Source: Pseudophaeobacter leonis
GTDB taxonomy: Bacteria; Pseudomonadota; Alphaproteobacteria; Rhodobacterales; Rhodobacteraceae
Direction: 5' to 3'
Length of the DNA stretch: 52,209 nucleotides
Assembly (NCBI RefSeq): GCF_002087335.1
Contig: NZ_MWVJ01000036.1
Coordinates: 1 to 52,209 of the forward strand
Part shown: positions 30,069 to 38,731 of the stretch, piece after piece
Layout: every line of letters begins with the position of its first letter
Numbering within the stretch: position 1 is the first letter of the stretch
The notes under the pieces: model-generated
The model's input: only the letters and a program-made list of their open reading frames with translations
Told to the model about the DNA's origin: nothing
Databases searched by the model: none
Program-made: the position numbers and the translations under genes

Positions 30069-31692
30069 TTACCCCTGTAGGTCCGGCAGGGCCACCCCGG
30101 CCTGCTCCAATGCAGCCCAGACTTTGGCATCACGCCCATAGACATCCCGGCGGAACTCGGCCCGACCTTTGTTGGACACATATGCGGTCCGGTAGATAAT
30201 GTGAACAGGCACCTGCTGGTCCAGTTCAACCTTGGTCTCTTTGCCGGACTTCAGGATCAGGTTGAAAAACGCATGCGGATCTTCGGTTTGCCTGGCCAAA
30301 AGAGCATAGGCAAATTCAAAAGGTTGCGCGAGACGGATGCAGCCGTGCGAAAAGGCGCGCACTTCGCGTTTGAACAGGCTCTTTTGCGGCGTGTCATGCA
30401 GGTAAATGTTGTATTTGTTGGGGAACATGAATTTGACCAGCCCAAGCGCATTTCGGCTGCTGGGGGGCTGTTTCATCGCATAGGGAAAGCTGCGGGCGGT
30501 AAACTGGGAAAAATCGACCGATCCCCGACTGACCACCCGCCCCCGGTTGTCGGTGATCTGGATATGACCAACGGCATTTGGGTTATTGCGCAGTTGTGGC
30601 AGGTATTCCTTTGGTATGATCGAGCGCGGCACATACCAGCTTGGATTGATCACCATATGCTCCATGATGTCCGAAAATTCGGGCGAGCGGCGGTCTGGCT
30701 GGTTTTTGCCAATCACAGAGCGGGTTTCAAAGGTCACATCGCCATTGTCCACGATCTTGGCGGTGAAATCGGTCTGGTTCACCCGCACATGCCGCTCACC
30801 ACGATCAGGCGTCAGCCAACCCGCGTTCCATCGCGATGATCACCGATTTCAGGCGATCACGCACCGGGCGGTTGATCTCTTTCAGCGTGCCAGCGCCTGC
30901 GACGCCGTCCACCTCAAGGCCATGATCCGACTGGAACCGCTCAACGGCGCGCTCCATCTCTGAATCATAGCGGGCCGTTGCATTGCGCTGCATATAGCCC
31001 TGCGCGATCAGCCGGTTCCTGAGGGCAACAACACTTCGGCCCTGATCACCTGGCTCAAGCTTCTTACCCGGCACGGTGGGTCCCCAGCCGCCAGCCCTGA
31101 TGCGCTGCTCAAGGCGGATTTTTTCACGCATCAGCGCACGATATTGCGGCGATGCCGGCACAAGAGTGCGCAGATAGGCAAAAGGCTGGCTGTCGCGCAT
31201 CCCATTGAGGATGGCCGTCCCATCGCTGTCGCGTTTGGTCCGCACCATACCGTCATCAATGGTTGAAGGGCGCAACAATCCGGTCTGCAACATCTCGGCA
31301 TAGGTAACAAAGGCCGCGCTCAGGGCGGCTTCGACCTGACCAAAATCGCGGGCGGTGCGCGCGGCCCGCATCTGTTCTACCAGATCAGCGGCCGTGCCGG
31401 ATTGGTCCGGCAGCCCATGATCCGAGGCCTCCTGCAACGCCCGCAACAGGGCTGCGCGCCGCAGGGACGAGGCCTCATCAGCGCCCGTCCAGAGGGCTGC
31501 ATAGGTATTTTCCCGATAAAACTTCGCAACGTCATCGTTAACTGATGCCTTTTCTGCGACAGCCTGGCGAAAGGCGGTCGACTGCGCTGCCACCTGAGTG
31601 CCCAAACCAAAGCTCCCCACACCACATAACGCCAGCGCAAAAAGCCCGTATTTTAGGCGCGTAGCCCGGCTTTGGGTGTCAGAATTGGTCAT
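30069..31692 (-). CDS. L,D-transpeptidase of the YcbB/LdtD type, one frameshift
   Basis: Cross-links peptidoglycan through 3-3 bonds in the periplasm. First part: signal peptide (about 15-36, ending TQVAAQ), an alpha-helical scaffold domain, and a peptidoglycan-binding domain (DQGRSVVALRNRLIAQGYMQ, VERFQSDHGLEVDGVAGAGT). Second part: catalytic YkuD domain with FSHGCIRLAQPFEFAYALLA, Cys as nucleophile. One extra T near 30818 splits the frame; removing it gives MERGWLTPDRGERHVRVNQ, as expected. About 540 residues together. First gene of the run with lpxD, acp and the condensing enzyme, and divergent from a MepK-type hydrolase. Confidence 0.9.
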
Positions 31693-32044
31693 GTTTTACG
31701 GTCCTCAGCAGCGGTGCGCAGAAAATATGGTGGCAGGTCTATGAAGTTTTGGTGAAAGATGGGGGACATTGTCCATTCACGTTTACGAAACCAGCATGTG
31801 TCACCTTATGAGTGGTGCGTTGCAGTCGCATAAACAGGCGAATTCTCTTAACTCTTAGGGGAATAATTAACCTTTCGTCCCCGTTTGCGCAAAATTTTGC
31901 CGAAAAACTCTGGCGAGGCAAAAGCAGGCGAAACGGAACTTGGTTATTGATTCTGCCTGTGGCATACAGACTGAAAATGCGCAGTAGGCTCGTAACATCG
32001 GGCATAGGCAGGATTAAACACGTTCGGGATGGCGTAGTTAAGAC
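31693..32044. other. Divergent promoter region between transpeptidase and hydrolase genes
   Basis: 352 bases with no supported gene. It is AT-rich compared with the flanks and must hold promoters in both directions. I see no clear repeat or terminator. Confidence 0.5.
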
Positions 32045-32614
32045 ATGGCAGAGACAATACAGACGGGCATGACCCGACGGGCACTTCTCGGTGCGTTTGC
32101 AGCAACGACTGTTGCCGCAGCTCCGACATTTTCAAAAGCGGTAGGTTTCCTGCGCGGTGGCGGCGATATCCGCCGTATCAGAATGTTCTCCGGTCGCACC
32201 GGTGAGCGGATTGATATGGTCTACTGGATTGATGGCGACTACATCAAAGACTCGGTGCGCGAGATCAATCACTTCATGCGCGACTGGCGCAACGATCAGG
32301 TGAAATCGATCGATCTGCGCACAATTGACATCATGGCAGCCTCGCACAACCTGCTGGATGTGTCAGAACCCTATATGATGCTTTCCGGCTATCGCAGCCC
32401 CAAGACCAACGCCATGCTGCGCAGTCGGTCCCGCGGTGTTGCCAAAAACTCGTTGCACATGCGCGGACAAGCTGCCGATCTGCGGCTCGCCACCCGGTCA
32501 GTCGGCCAGATGGCAAATGCTGCCAAGGCCTGCAGGGCCGGCGGCGTCGGCAAATACAATCGCTCCAACTTCGTCCACATGGACTGCGGTATCGTCCGCA
32601 GCTGGAACGGCTAG
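32045..32614 (+). CDS. YcbK/MepK-type murein endopeptidase (DUF882, M15 fold)
   Basis: 189 residues. A twin-arginine-type signal (MTRRALLGAF at 9-18, then a hydrophobic stretch to about 32) suggests Tat export. The metal site of the M15/DUF882 family is present: His138 (SLHMRGQAAD), Asp145 and His178 (NFVHMD). E. coli MepK cleaves peptidoglycan cross-links, including the 3-3 type, and its gene is next to ycbB (ldtD). Here the partners are divergent neighbours, keeping the functional link. The start could also be the ATG at 32069; neither has a strong ribosome site. Confidence 0.87.
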   Translation: MAETIQTGMTRRALLGAFAATTVAAAPTFSKAVGFLRGGGDIRRIRMFSGRTGERIDMVYWIDGDYIKDSVREINHFMRDWRNDQVKSIDLRTIDIMAASHNLLDVSEPYMMLSGYRSPKTNAMLRSRSRGVAKNSLHMRGQAADLRLATRSVGQMANAAKACRAGGVGKYNRSNFVHMDCGIVRSWNG

Positions 32615-33066
32615 GCATTTCGCCCTGCGGTCCCGCACCGCCTGTACGCGTCGGCTTGCTTTGTGAGCCACGTGCGCTGTCAGGTCGTCGACCATGCGCA
32701 GGCGCGCGCGAAACTTTTAGAATGACCCAGTAGAATGGCCCGGTGCAAGCAGCGCTTGCTGGGCCATCCCCCCCCCCATTTGCCAGCGCGAGAGGCACCG
32801 CGCCCTTGCGAAATTTCCCCCCTTCCGTTGCAGCCCCTTTTGTATCGCGTGCTTGGCACGAGATGTTCTCAAAGGAGCGGAGCCAAACCCCAACAGAGGT
32901 CTATCTCTGCGTAAGGCAACGCCGCGCTGTTGGTCAGAAAACGCCCCAAGGCCAACAGGTCAAACAGAAATATTGTAAAGAATTTCCTGGTGGTACGCTC
33001 GGGATGTTGACGCCACCGCGCGCCCATGCGACGCCCACCTATGACAAGAAACGATAGGTGACTGAT
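32615..33066. other. Gap after the hydrolase, one hairpin and a poly-C tract
   Basis: No gene is supported. A two-part hairpin at 32735-32767 (ATGGCCC/GGGCCAT enclosing GCAAGC/GCTTGC) may end the hydrolase transcript; it is followed by ten C rather than T, where sequencing may be unreliable. Confidence 0.4.
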
Positions 33067-33645
33067 ATGCTGCGACGGCTGTACGATCGAACCATGTCCC
33101 TTGCGGATCATCCCCATGCGCTGTGGTGGCTTGCTGTCGTTGCCTTTGTCGAAAGCTCTGTTTTTCCAATCCCACCAGATGTGTTGATGATCCCCATGAT
33201 CCTGGCGCGCCCATCGCGGGCCTGGCTGATTGCTTTGGTCGCCCTTGTCGCATCTGTCGCGGGTGGCATGTTGGGCTATGCCATCGGCGCCCTGTTCTAT
33301 GAGGGTCTCGGCCAGCCTATTCTTGAGGCCATGGGGAAAGGTGCCGCAATTGAAGAGTTCAATAGTAAGTTCAACGACTTTGGCTTCTGGGCCGTGTTGG
33401 CCGCCGGGATCACGCCCTTTCCCTATAAGGTGATCACCATTATGTCGGGCTGGACCGGCATGCCGCTGATGACGTTCATTGCCACCTCTATCCTGGCCCG
33501 TTCGCTGCGTTTTTTTATCGTGGCCGGCTTGCTAAGGGCTTTTGGTGCACCCATTCGTGACTTTATCGAACAGCGTTTGGGGCTTGTCTTCAGTGTCTTT
33601 GTTGTGCTCCTTTTTGGCGGATTTATAGTCCTGAGGTACATTTGA
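33067..33645 (+). CDS. YqaA/DedA-like (SNARE-associated type) membrane protein
   Basis: About 192 residues with four to five hydrophobic segments and the family motifs VVAFVESSVFPIPPDVLMIP, GGMLGYAIGALFYEG and GITPFPYKVITIMSGWTGM. Members of this superfamily are thought to move or balance membrane lipids; this subgroup has no settled role. The ATG at 33067 is preferred over the GTG at 33058 because AGGTGA lies just upstream. dsbB begins two bases after the stop, so they form an operon. Confidence 0.85.
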   Translation: MLRRLYDRTMSLADHPHALWWLAVVAFVESSVFPIPPDVLMIPMILARPSRAWLIALVALVASVAGGMLGYAIGALFYEGLGQPILEAMGKGAAIEEFNSKFNDFGFWAVLAAGITPFPYKVITIMSGWTGMPLMTFIATSILARSLRFFIVAGLLRAFGAPIRDFIEQRLGLVFSVFVVLLFGGFIVLRYI

Positions 33646-33646
33646 T

Positions 33647-34105
33647 ATGCGAAGAGTTTTGATCCTGGCCGCCGCGGCAGGTTCTGCCGCGATGATGCTT
33701 GGCGCGCTTGGCTTTCAGTACATCGGTGAAATGCCGCCCTGCAAACTGTGCTATTGGCAGCGCTATCCGCATGTGGCCGCCATCGGCATCGGGGTGTTGG
33801 CCCTGATGCTGCCCAGCTCCGCCCTGCTCTATCTGGGCGCATTGGCGGCTCTGACCACGGCCGGCATCGGCATCTATCACAGCGGGGTTGAGCGTGGCTT
33901 TTGGGAAGGCCCCACCACCTGCACCTCCGGCCCCATTGGTGGGCTGACACCGGAGCAGTTGCTGGAGCAGATCATGGGCGCACCACTGGTGCGCTGTGAC
34001 GAGGTGCCCTGGGAGATGCTTGGCCTGTCAATGGCCAGCTGGAACGCGGTTGCTTCCCTTGGCCTTGCCTGTGTTTGGATCGCCGCTGCGCGCAGCAAAT
34101 CCTGA
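33647..34105 (+). CDS. dsbB: Disulfide bond formation protein B
   Basis: Inner-membrane enzyme that reoxidises DsbA and passes electrons to quinone. 152 residues with four membrane segments. The two essential Cys pairs are present: Cys32-Cys35 in MPPCKLCYWQRYPH and Cys92/Cys117 in the second periplasmic loop (TTCTSG, VRCDEVPWEMLGLSMASWN). Translated directly after the YqaA-like gene. Confidence 0.92.
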   Translation: MRRVLILAAAAGSAAMMLGALGFQYIGEMPPCKLCYWQRYPHVAAIGIGVLALMLPSSALLYLGALAALTTAGIGIYHSGVERGFWEGPTTCTSGPIGGLTPEQLLEQIMGAPLVRCDEVPWEMLGLSMASWNAVASLGLACVWIAAARSKS

Positions 34106-34204
34106 CAGGGCGCCGTCCCTAGCCCCCAACTACTCAGGCCCCGACTACTCCGACCTCGGCACCCTGGTCCCGGCACCCTAGCCCCAGCACCCAGATCAAA
34201 GCGC

Positions 34205-34630
34205 TCAGGAATCCTTTTTGGTCGCCAATAAAAGGTTGGTTTCACTGCTGACCACCCCGTCAAATGTGCGGATCTTGGCCAATGCCGCATCCAGGGTCTC
34301 AAGCGTTTCGGTGCCGAGCTCAACAATCAGATCCCAGCGCCCGTTGGTGGTGTGGATGGCCCGCACCTCTGACAGGCCCTGAAGCTGGCGAATGATCCGG
34401 CTGGCGCCGCGCCCCTCGATCCCTATCATCATCAGCCCACGCACCGGATCCTGCAGGGCATCTTCTTTCAACACCACCGTAAAGCCAAGGATATCGCCCT
34501 TGATCTGCAGCCGCTCGATCCGGGCGCGGACCGTTGTACGCGACAGATCCAATTGTAGCGCCAGATCCGAGAGGCTGGCACGGGCGTTGTGCCGTAACGC
34601 GGCAATCAATCTCTCGTCCGTTTTATCCAT
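34205..34630 (-). CDS. Lrp/AsnC-family transcriptional regulator
   Basis: 141 residues. The N-terminal helix-turn-helix is DERLIAALRHNARASLSDLA and LDLSRTTVRARIERLQ; the C-terminal RAM ligand-binding domain follows (GLMMIGIEGRGASRIIRQLQ). It is divergent from the arginase gene and therefore probably controls arginine/ornithine breakdown, perhaps responding to one of these amino acids (inference). Confidence 0.9.
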   Translation of the reverse strand: MDKTDERLIAALRHNARASLSDLALQLDLSRTTVRARIERLQIKGDILGFTVVLKEDALQDPVRGLMMIGIEGRGASRIIRQLQGLSEVRAIHTTNGRWDLIVELGTETLETLDAALAKIRTFDGVVSSETNLLLATKKDS

Positions 34631-34747
34631 ATCAGACCTCCATAATGTTCACTCCCTTTGCATAATGAGCAAAATGTATGGTTTCCTCCACCCCAAATCG
34701 GAGGTTTTAAGGGGGGGATAGAGATTTTAGTGGAGCGTCGTGTTGTG

Positions 34748-35671
34748 ATGTCGAAGACATGTTTCCTGATAGGAGCCCCGGTGGACAGTGGTAAGCGGCG
34801 CTCTGGCTGCCTCATGGGGCCGGATGCCTACCGCACAGCGGGGCTTGCAGAGGCTCTGACAGGGCTTGGGCATCAGGTTAGGGATCTTGGCAATCTTGCC
34901 CCTGCCCCACATCCAGCTGACACCCCGGAGGCGACTGTCTTTGCCCGCAATCAATCCATTGGCTGGACGCAAAGCCTGGCAAAAGTGGCCCGCGAGACCA
35001 TGCCGCAGGGCTTGCCGGTCTTTTTGGGCGGTGATCATTCGCTGTCGCTGGGGTCGGTCACAGGTGTTGCGGATTACGCAGCTTCGGTGGGGCGTCCCCT
35101 GTTTGTGCTGTGGCTGGATGCCCATACCGATTTCCATACGCCGCAAACCTCGGACAGTGGCAATCTGCACGGCACCCCGGTTGGGTATTTCACCGGCCGT
35201 GATGGCTTCGAAGGTTTTCCCAAAGTCACCAATCCCGTGCCGGAGGAGAATGTCTGCATGATCGGGCTGCGCTCGGTTGACACCCCCGAGCGTCTGGCGC
35301 TTGAGGCCAGTGCAATCCACCGCCACGATATGCGTGATATCGACGAAAGCGGCATTGCGGGACCACTGGCACGCTTTTTGGACCGGGTCTCAAACGCAAA
35401 CGGACTGTTGCATGTCTCGTTGGATGTGGACTTTCTCGACCCCTCGGTGGCCCCGGCGGTTGGCACCACCGTGCCAGGCGGCGCCACCGTGCGCGAAGGC
35501 CATCTGGTCTGTGAAATGCTGCATGATTCCGGGCTGATGACCTCATTGGATCTGGTCGAGCTGAACCCGTTTCTGGATGAACGTGGCCGCACGGCACATT
35601 TGATGGTGGACCTCTGCGCCTCGGCTTTGGGGCGTCGTGTCTTTGATCGCCCAACCCGGAGCTACAGTTGA
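34748..35671 (+). CDS. rocF: Arginase
   Basis: Hydrolyses arginine to ornithine and urea. 307 residues. The binuclear manganese site motifs are all present: FLGGDHSLSLGS, LWLDAHTDFHTP and SLDVDFLDPSVAPAVGT; further VELNPFLDERGRTAHLMVDL. The ATG at 34748 (MSKTCFLIGAPVD) matches the family start; upstream in-frame codons back to 34658 are judged non-coding. Followed after 125 bases by ornithine cyclodeaminase, giving a route from arginine to proline. Confidence 0.92.
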   Translation: MSKTCFLIGAPVDSGKRRSGCLMGPDAYRTAGLAEALTGLGHQVRDLGNLAPAPHPADTPEATVFARNQSIGWTQSLAKVARETMPQGLPVFLGGDHSLSLGSVTGVADYAASVGRPLFVLWLDAHTDFHTPQTSDSGNLHGTPVGYFTGRDGFEGFPKVTNPVPEENVCMIGLRSVDTPERLALEASAIHRHDMRDIDESGIAGPLARFLDRVSNANGLLHVSLDVDFLDPSVAPAVGTTVPGGATVREGHLVCEMLHDSGLMTSLDLVELNPFLDERGRTAHLMVDLCASALGRRVFDRPTRSYS

Positions 35672-35796
35672 CCAAAGCGACAGTTGGACTGGCTCGGGCT
35701 AGCCTCTTTCCATTGCACCACTTGAAACACTCCGGGGCCAGCTGCACGGCCTGCAGGCAGGCATCCAGCTTCTGCCCCTCGTAAAAGGATAACCCC

Positions 35797-36843
35797 ATGA
35801 CCACTCCTTCCCACAAGGCCCTTGTCCCCTTTGTCAGCGTCGACAACATGATGCAGCTGGTACACAGCATTGGCATTGAAACCATGCTTCGCGATCTGGC
35901 CGACTATGTAGAAGCGGACTTTAAGCGCTGGGAATTGTTCGACAAAACCCCGCGGGTGGCCAGCCATTCTGACGTTGGGGTGATTGAGCTGATGCCAACA
36001 TCTGATGGCGAGGCTTATGGCTTTAAATACGTCAATGGGCATCCCAAAAACACCAGCGAAGGGCTGCAGACCGTCACCGCCTTTGGTCTGCTGGCAGATG
36101 TCTACACCGGCTACCCCGTGCTGCTGACCGAAATGACCCTGCTGACAGCACTCCGCACTGCCGCCACATCAGCTGTTGCTGCTAAGCATCTGGCGCCAAA
36201 GGGTGCTGACACCATGGCGATGATCGGCAATGGCGCCCAATCCGAGGTCCAGACCCTGGCCATGAAGGCCATTTGCGGTCTGAAAACCGTGCGTTTGTTT
36301 GACAAGGATCCAGCCGCGACCGAGAAATGTGCCCGCAATCTGGCGCAGGCAGGCCTCAACGTGGTGCGTTGCAAATCGCCCGAAGAGGCCATTGAAGGGG
36401 CGCAGATCCTCACGACCTGCACCGCAGACAAGCAAAGCGCCACCATCCTGACCGACAACATGGTTGGAGCCGGTGTGCACATCAACGCCATCGGCGGTGA
36501 CTGGCCGGGGCAAACCGAACTGGCCGCAGGGATCCTGTCGCGGTCTGACGTCTTTGTAGAATTCCCCCCCCAGACCCGCATTTAAGGTGAAATCCAGCAA
36601 ATGCCGGACGATTTTCCGGTGATCGAGCTGTGGGAAGTGATCACAGGGCAAAAGCAAGGGCGCCGCGACGACAAGCAGATCACGCTGTTTGACAGCGTTG
36701 GCTTTGCAATCGAAGACTTTAGCGCCCTGCGTTACATCCGTGACCGCATCAAGGATACCGCGTTTTATATTGATCTGGACATGTTGGCGGACCCGGATGA
36801 CCCACGGGACCTGTTTGGTATGTTGCAGCGCTCAAAGGGGTGA
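35797..36843 (+). CDS. ocd: Ornithine cyclodeaminase, interrupted by one in-frame stop
   Basis: Converts ornithine to proline and ammonia with bound NAD. The first 262 codons show LTEMTLLTALRTAATSAVAA, MAMIGNGAQSEVQTLAMKAI (NAD-binding) and INAIGGDWPGQTELAAGIL. A TAA at 36583-36585 follows FPPQTRI. After it, without change of frame, the protein continues as GEIQQMPDDFPVIELWEVIT and ITLFDSVGFAIEDFSALRYI to 36843, as in intact homologues where this codon is normally Glu (GAA). A G-to-T change would explain it. Either a sequence error or a real nonsense mutation; unlike the other broken core genes, no indel is needed. Confidence 0.88.
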
Positions 36844-36882
36844 GGCACCCATGAGCCCCCACCTGAGGCCCCACCTGAGGGC

Positions 36883-37464
36883 CTAAGACCGCAACAGCAC
36901 CTTGTTGGATCCTAACGCGCTGGCGATCTTTGTATATTGATTGCTGCGTTCCTGCGCAGAGGCGGCACTTCGCAACAAAATTGTTGTCGCCTCTTCCAGA
37001 ATTTGGGCCGCCTGACGGTTCACCTCAAACTGACGGGCCATCTTTACAGCGGTCAGAGGCCGCAGCGTTTTGTCTGCAGGCGCCTGTGCAAGTGACATGT
37101 TGATGCGCGCCTTAGAGGTGTCGCGATTATCCCGAACCAGGCGCTCAACCTTGTCAGCGGTCTTCTTCAAAACGGTTCGGACCTCTTCATAGTCGGTGCC
37201 CTCGGGAATTTCGCCAGAGATTTTCTCGAGCCTTTCCGCCAGACAATCGACCTTAAAGGACTCGTCCTGCAGCCCGCCACAAAAGGACCTGACAGCATTC
37301 AGGCCAGAAACCAGCTCCTTTAAAAATGCGTTCGAGCCAAAGCCATTTGGCGGAATAACAACGGTATAGATCCCGGGCCCAATGCCCTGAGCCGCCACAG
37401 GGACTGCCCCCAGACTTAGAATTGCGAGCGCTGCAGCTCCGTTTTTCAGCAAATAAGAAACCAT
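36883..37464 (-). CDS. Secreted protein of unknown function
   Basis: 193 residues from the ATG at 37464, which has AGG seven bases upstream. A signal peptide (about 1-25, ending VPVAAQ) is followed by a mostly helical, charged domain with two Cys (SFCGGLQ, VDCLAERL) that could form a disulfide. I do not recognise the family. It is convergent with ocd; the 40-base gap contains two copies of CCCACCTGAGG. Confidence 0.6.
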   Translation of the reverse strand: MVSYLLKNGAAALAILSLGAVPVAAQGIGPGIYTVVIPPNGFGSNAFLKELVSGLNAVRSFCGGLQDESFKVDCLAERLEKISGEIPEGTDYEEVRTVLKKTADKVERLVRDNRDTSKARINMSLAQAPADKTLRPLTAVKMARQFEVNRQAAQILEEATTILLRSAASAQERSNQYTKIASALGSNKVLLRS

Positions 37465-37701
37465 TTTCACACCTATTCATAAATAAAATTTTGCGCTTCA
37501 CCCCAGAGCTGCTCCTCAGGCTGCCACCAAAAACGGGCATCTCAGGCCTCCGCCACAAACGGGCACCACAAACGGGCGACCTCAGACGGGCACTACGGGG
37601 CCGCTGGGGTTAGTCTTCCACTCAAAGAAGACAGTTGCAAGCGAACTGAATCCTTGTCACCTTCAGGGCAGTTAATTGTTTTATTGGTTTGGATACACAT
37701 T

Positions 37702-38067
37702 ATGCACTTTACCAGCACCAAATTTTTCCTCCCTATGACACTTGTCTTCACTGCGGCACTGCTTTCGGCAAATGCAGGCTACAGCCAGGCATTGCCCCCA
37801 GCCCTGAACGCGGCAAAGGCCCGGGTCGCTTGTGGCGCCGGTACGCCAATTTCGGCCGAGTACCTTCCAAACGGCCAAATCAAAGTGACCTGCCGCAGCC
37901 CCAGCAATTCCAGCTCAACCGAAGCTTTGCGAAATACCGGTATTAGCTCAGGCGCAGCCGGCGCAGGCGCTGTTCTCACCGCTATCATTCTGGGCGTGGC
38001 AGGCGGCGATGACGGCAGCGCAACAACAACATCGACCTCAACGACAACAGCGGGCGGCGACCAATAA
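37702..38067 (+). CDS. Small secreted protein, Gly/Thr-rich tail, unknown function
   Basis: About 121 residues from the ATG at 37702. A signal peptide (to about residue 30, ending GYSQA) precedes a short domain with two Cys (VACGAGTPIS, VTCRSPSN), then a Gly/Ala-rich hydrophobic stretch (SGAAGAGAVLTAIILGVAGG) and a Ser/Thr-rich end. The hydrophobic stretch may anchor it in a membrane. Not recognised. Confidence 0.5.
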   Translation: MHFTSTKFFLPMTLVFTAALLSANAGYSQALPPALNAAKARVACGAGTPISAEYLPNGQIKVTCRSPSNSSSTEALRNTGISSGAAGAGAVLTAIILGVAGGDDGSATTTSTSTTTAGGDQ

Positions 38068-38503
38068 CAAATCGATGTAGTCGTCTCTTGCTTGGCCTGC
38101 CTGACGACAACAGGAAGGCTGGCACCAGAACTGTCGGGAAATGGTGTAAAAACCGTCCAGGCCAACAATCGGACGGGTTATGATTGCTCTAGACGACAAA
38201 GAGACAATTCTTGTTCAAGGCGACACAGTGCCAATCGTCAGCAACGTGGTCAGCAACGGTGAGTGGCTCCTGCGAGCGCCTGCTGGACAAACGCCTGCTG
38301 GACAATCGCCTGTCCACGCATCGTTTAACCTGATGCAAATGTAGCGGGCCGTATCGCGGCCTATGCCAGAGGTCTCATTTTTCGAGCCGTAAACCGGCCC
38401 AGAAACCCAGGGCAGCCTAACAGCGCTGAAGGTGAAAAAAAATCTTGCGTGGGGTGTTTTTCCTCTGGACGCGCAAAAACACCAAAGATATATCAGCCCA
38501 TAT
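38068..38503. other. Gap before tRNA-Asn
   Basis: About 435 bases. A 54-codon frame at 38180-38344 (starting MIALDDKETILVQGDTVPIV) lacks a good ribosome site; it could be a relic or a small gene. No RNA or terminator is evident. The tRNA promoter should lie at its right end. Confidence 0.4.
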
Positions 38504-38578
38504 TCCGGCGTAGCTCAGCGGTAGAGCAGTTGACTGTTAATCAATTGGTCGTAGGTTCGCTCCCTACCGCCGGGGCCA
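38504..38578 (+). tRNA. tRNA-Asn (anticodon GTT)
   Basis: Complete cloverleaf: acceptor TCCGGCG/CGCCGGG, D-arm with AGCTCAGCGGTAGAGC, anticodon loop CTGTTAA, T-arm GTAGG-TTCGCTC-CCTAC, encoded CCA. The 3' end is the likely integration site of the island that follows, since the integrase begins 154 bases downstream. Confidence 0.95.
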
Positions 38579-38633
38579 AAAACTTCCCAAGCTACTGATT
38601 TCAAAGAGAATGCCCCCTACGGGGGTGGTTCCC

Positions 38634-38651
38634 TTTGTGCACGTGCACAAA
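38634..38651. promoter_or_regulatory. Perfect 18-base palindrome between tRNA-Asn and integrase
   Basis: TTTGTGCAC followed by its exact reverse complement. Related half-sites follow (GGTCACAGACC at about 38668-38678, GGTGCACAC after it). The position, between attachment site and integrase start, suits an integrase or excisionase binding site or an operator of the integrase gene. Confidence 0.5.
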
Positions 38652-38731
38652 ACGGTACACGACTGCGGTCACAGACCGGTGCACACGCCCGACTCCGAGA
38701 TGCCCTGGAACCTGTTTCGGAGGCTACCCGT

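Noticed and set aside
34105..34204. C-rich repeats after dsbB as a regulatory element
   Set aside because: Loose CCC-rich repetition without consistent unit or stable fold.
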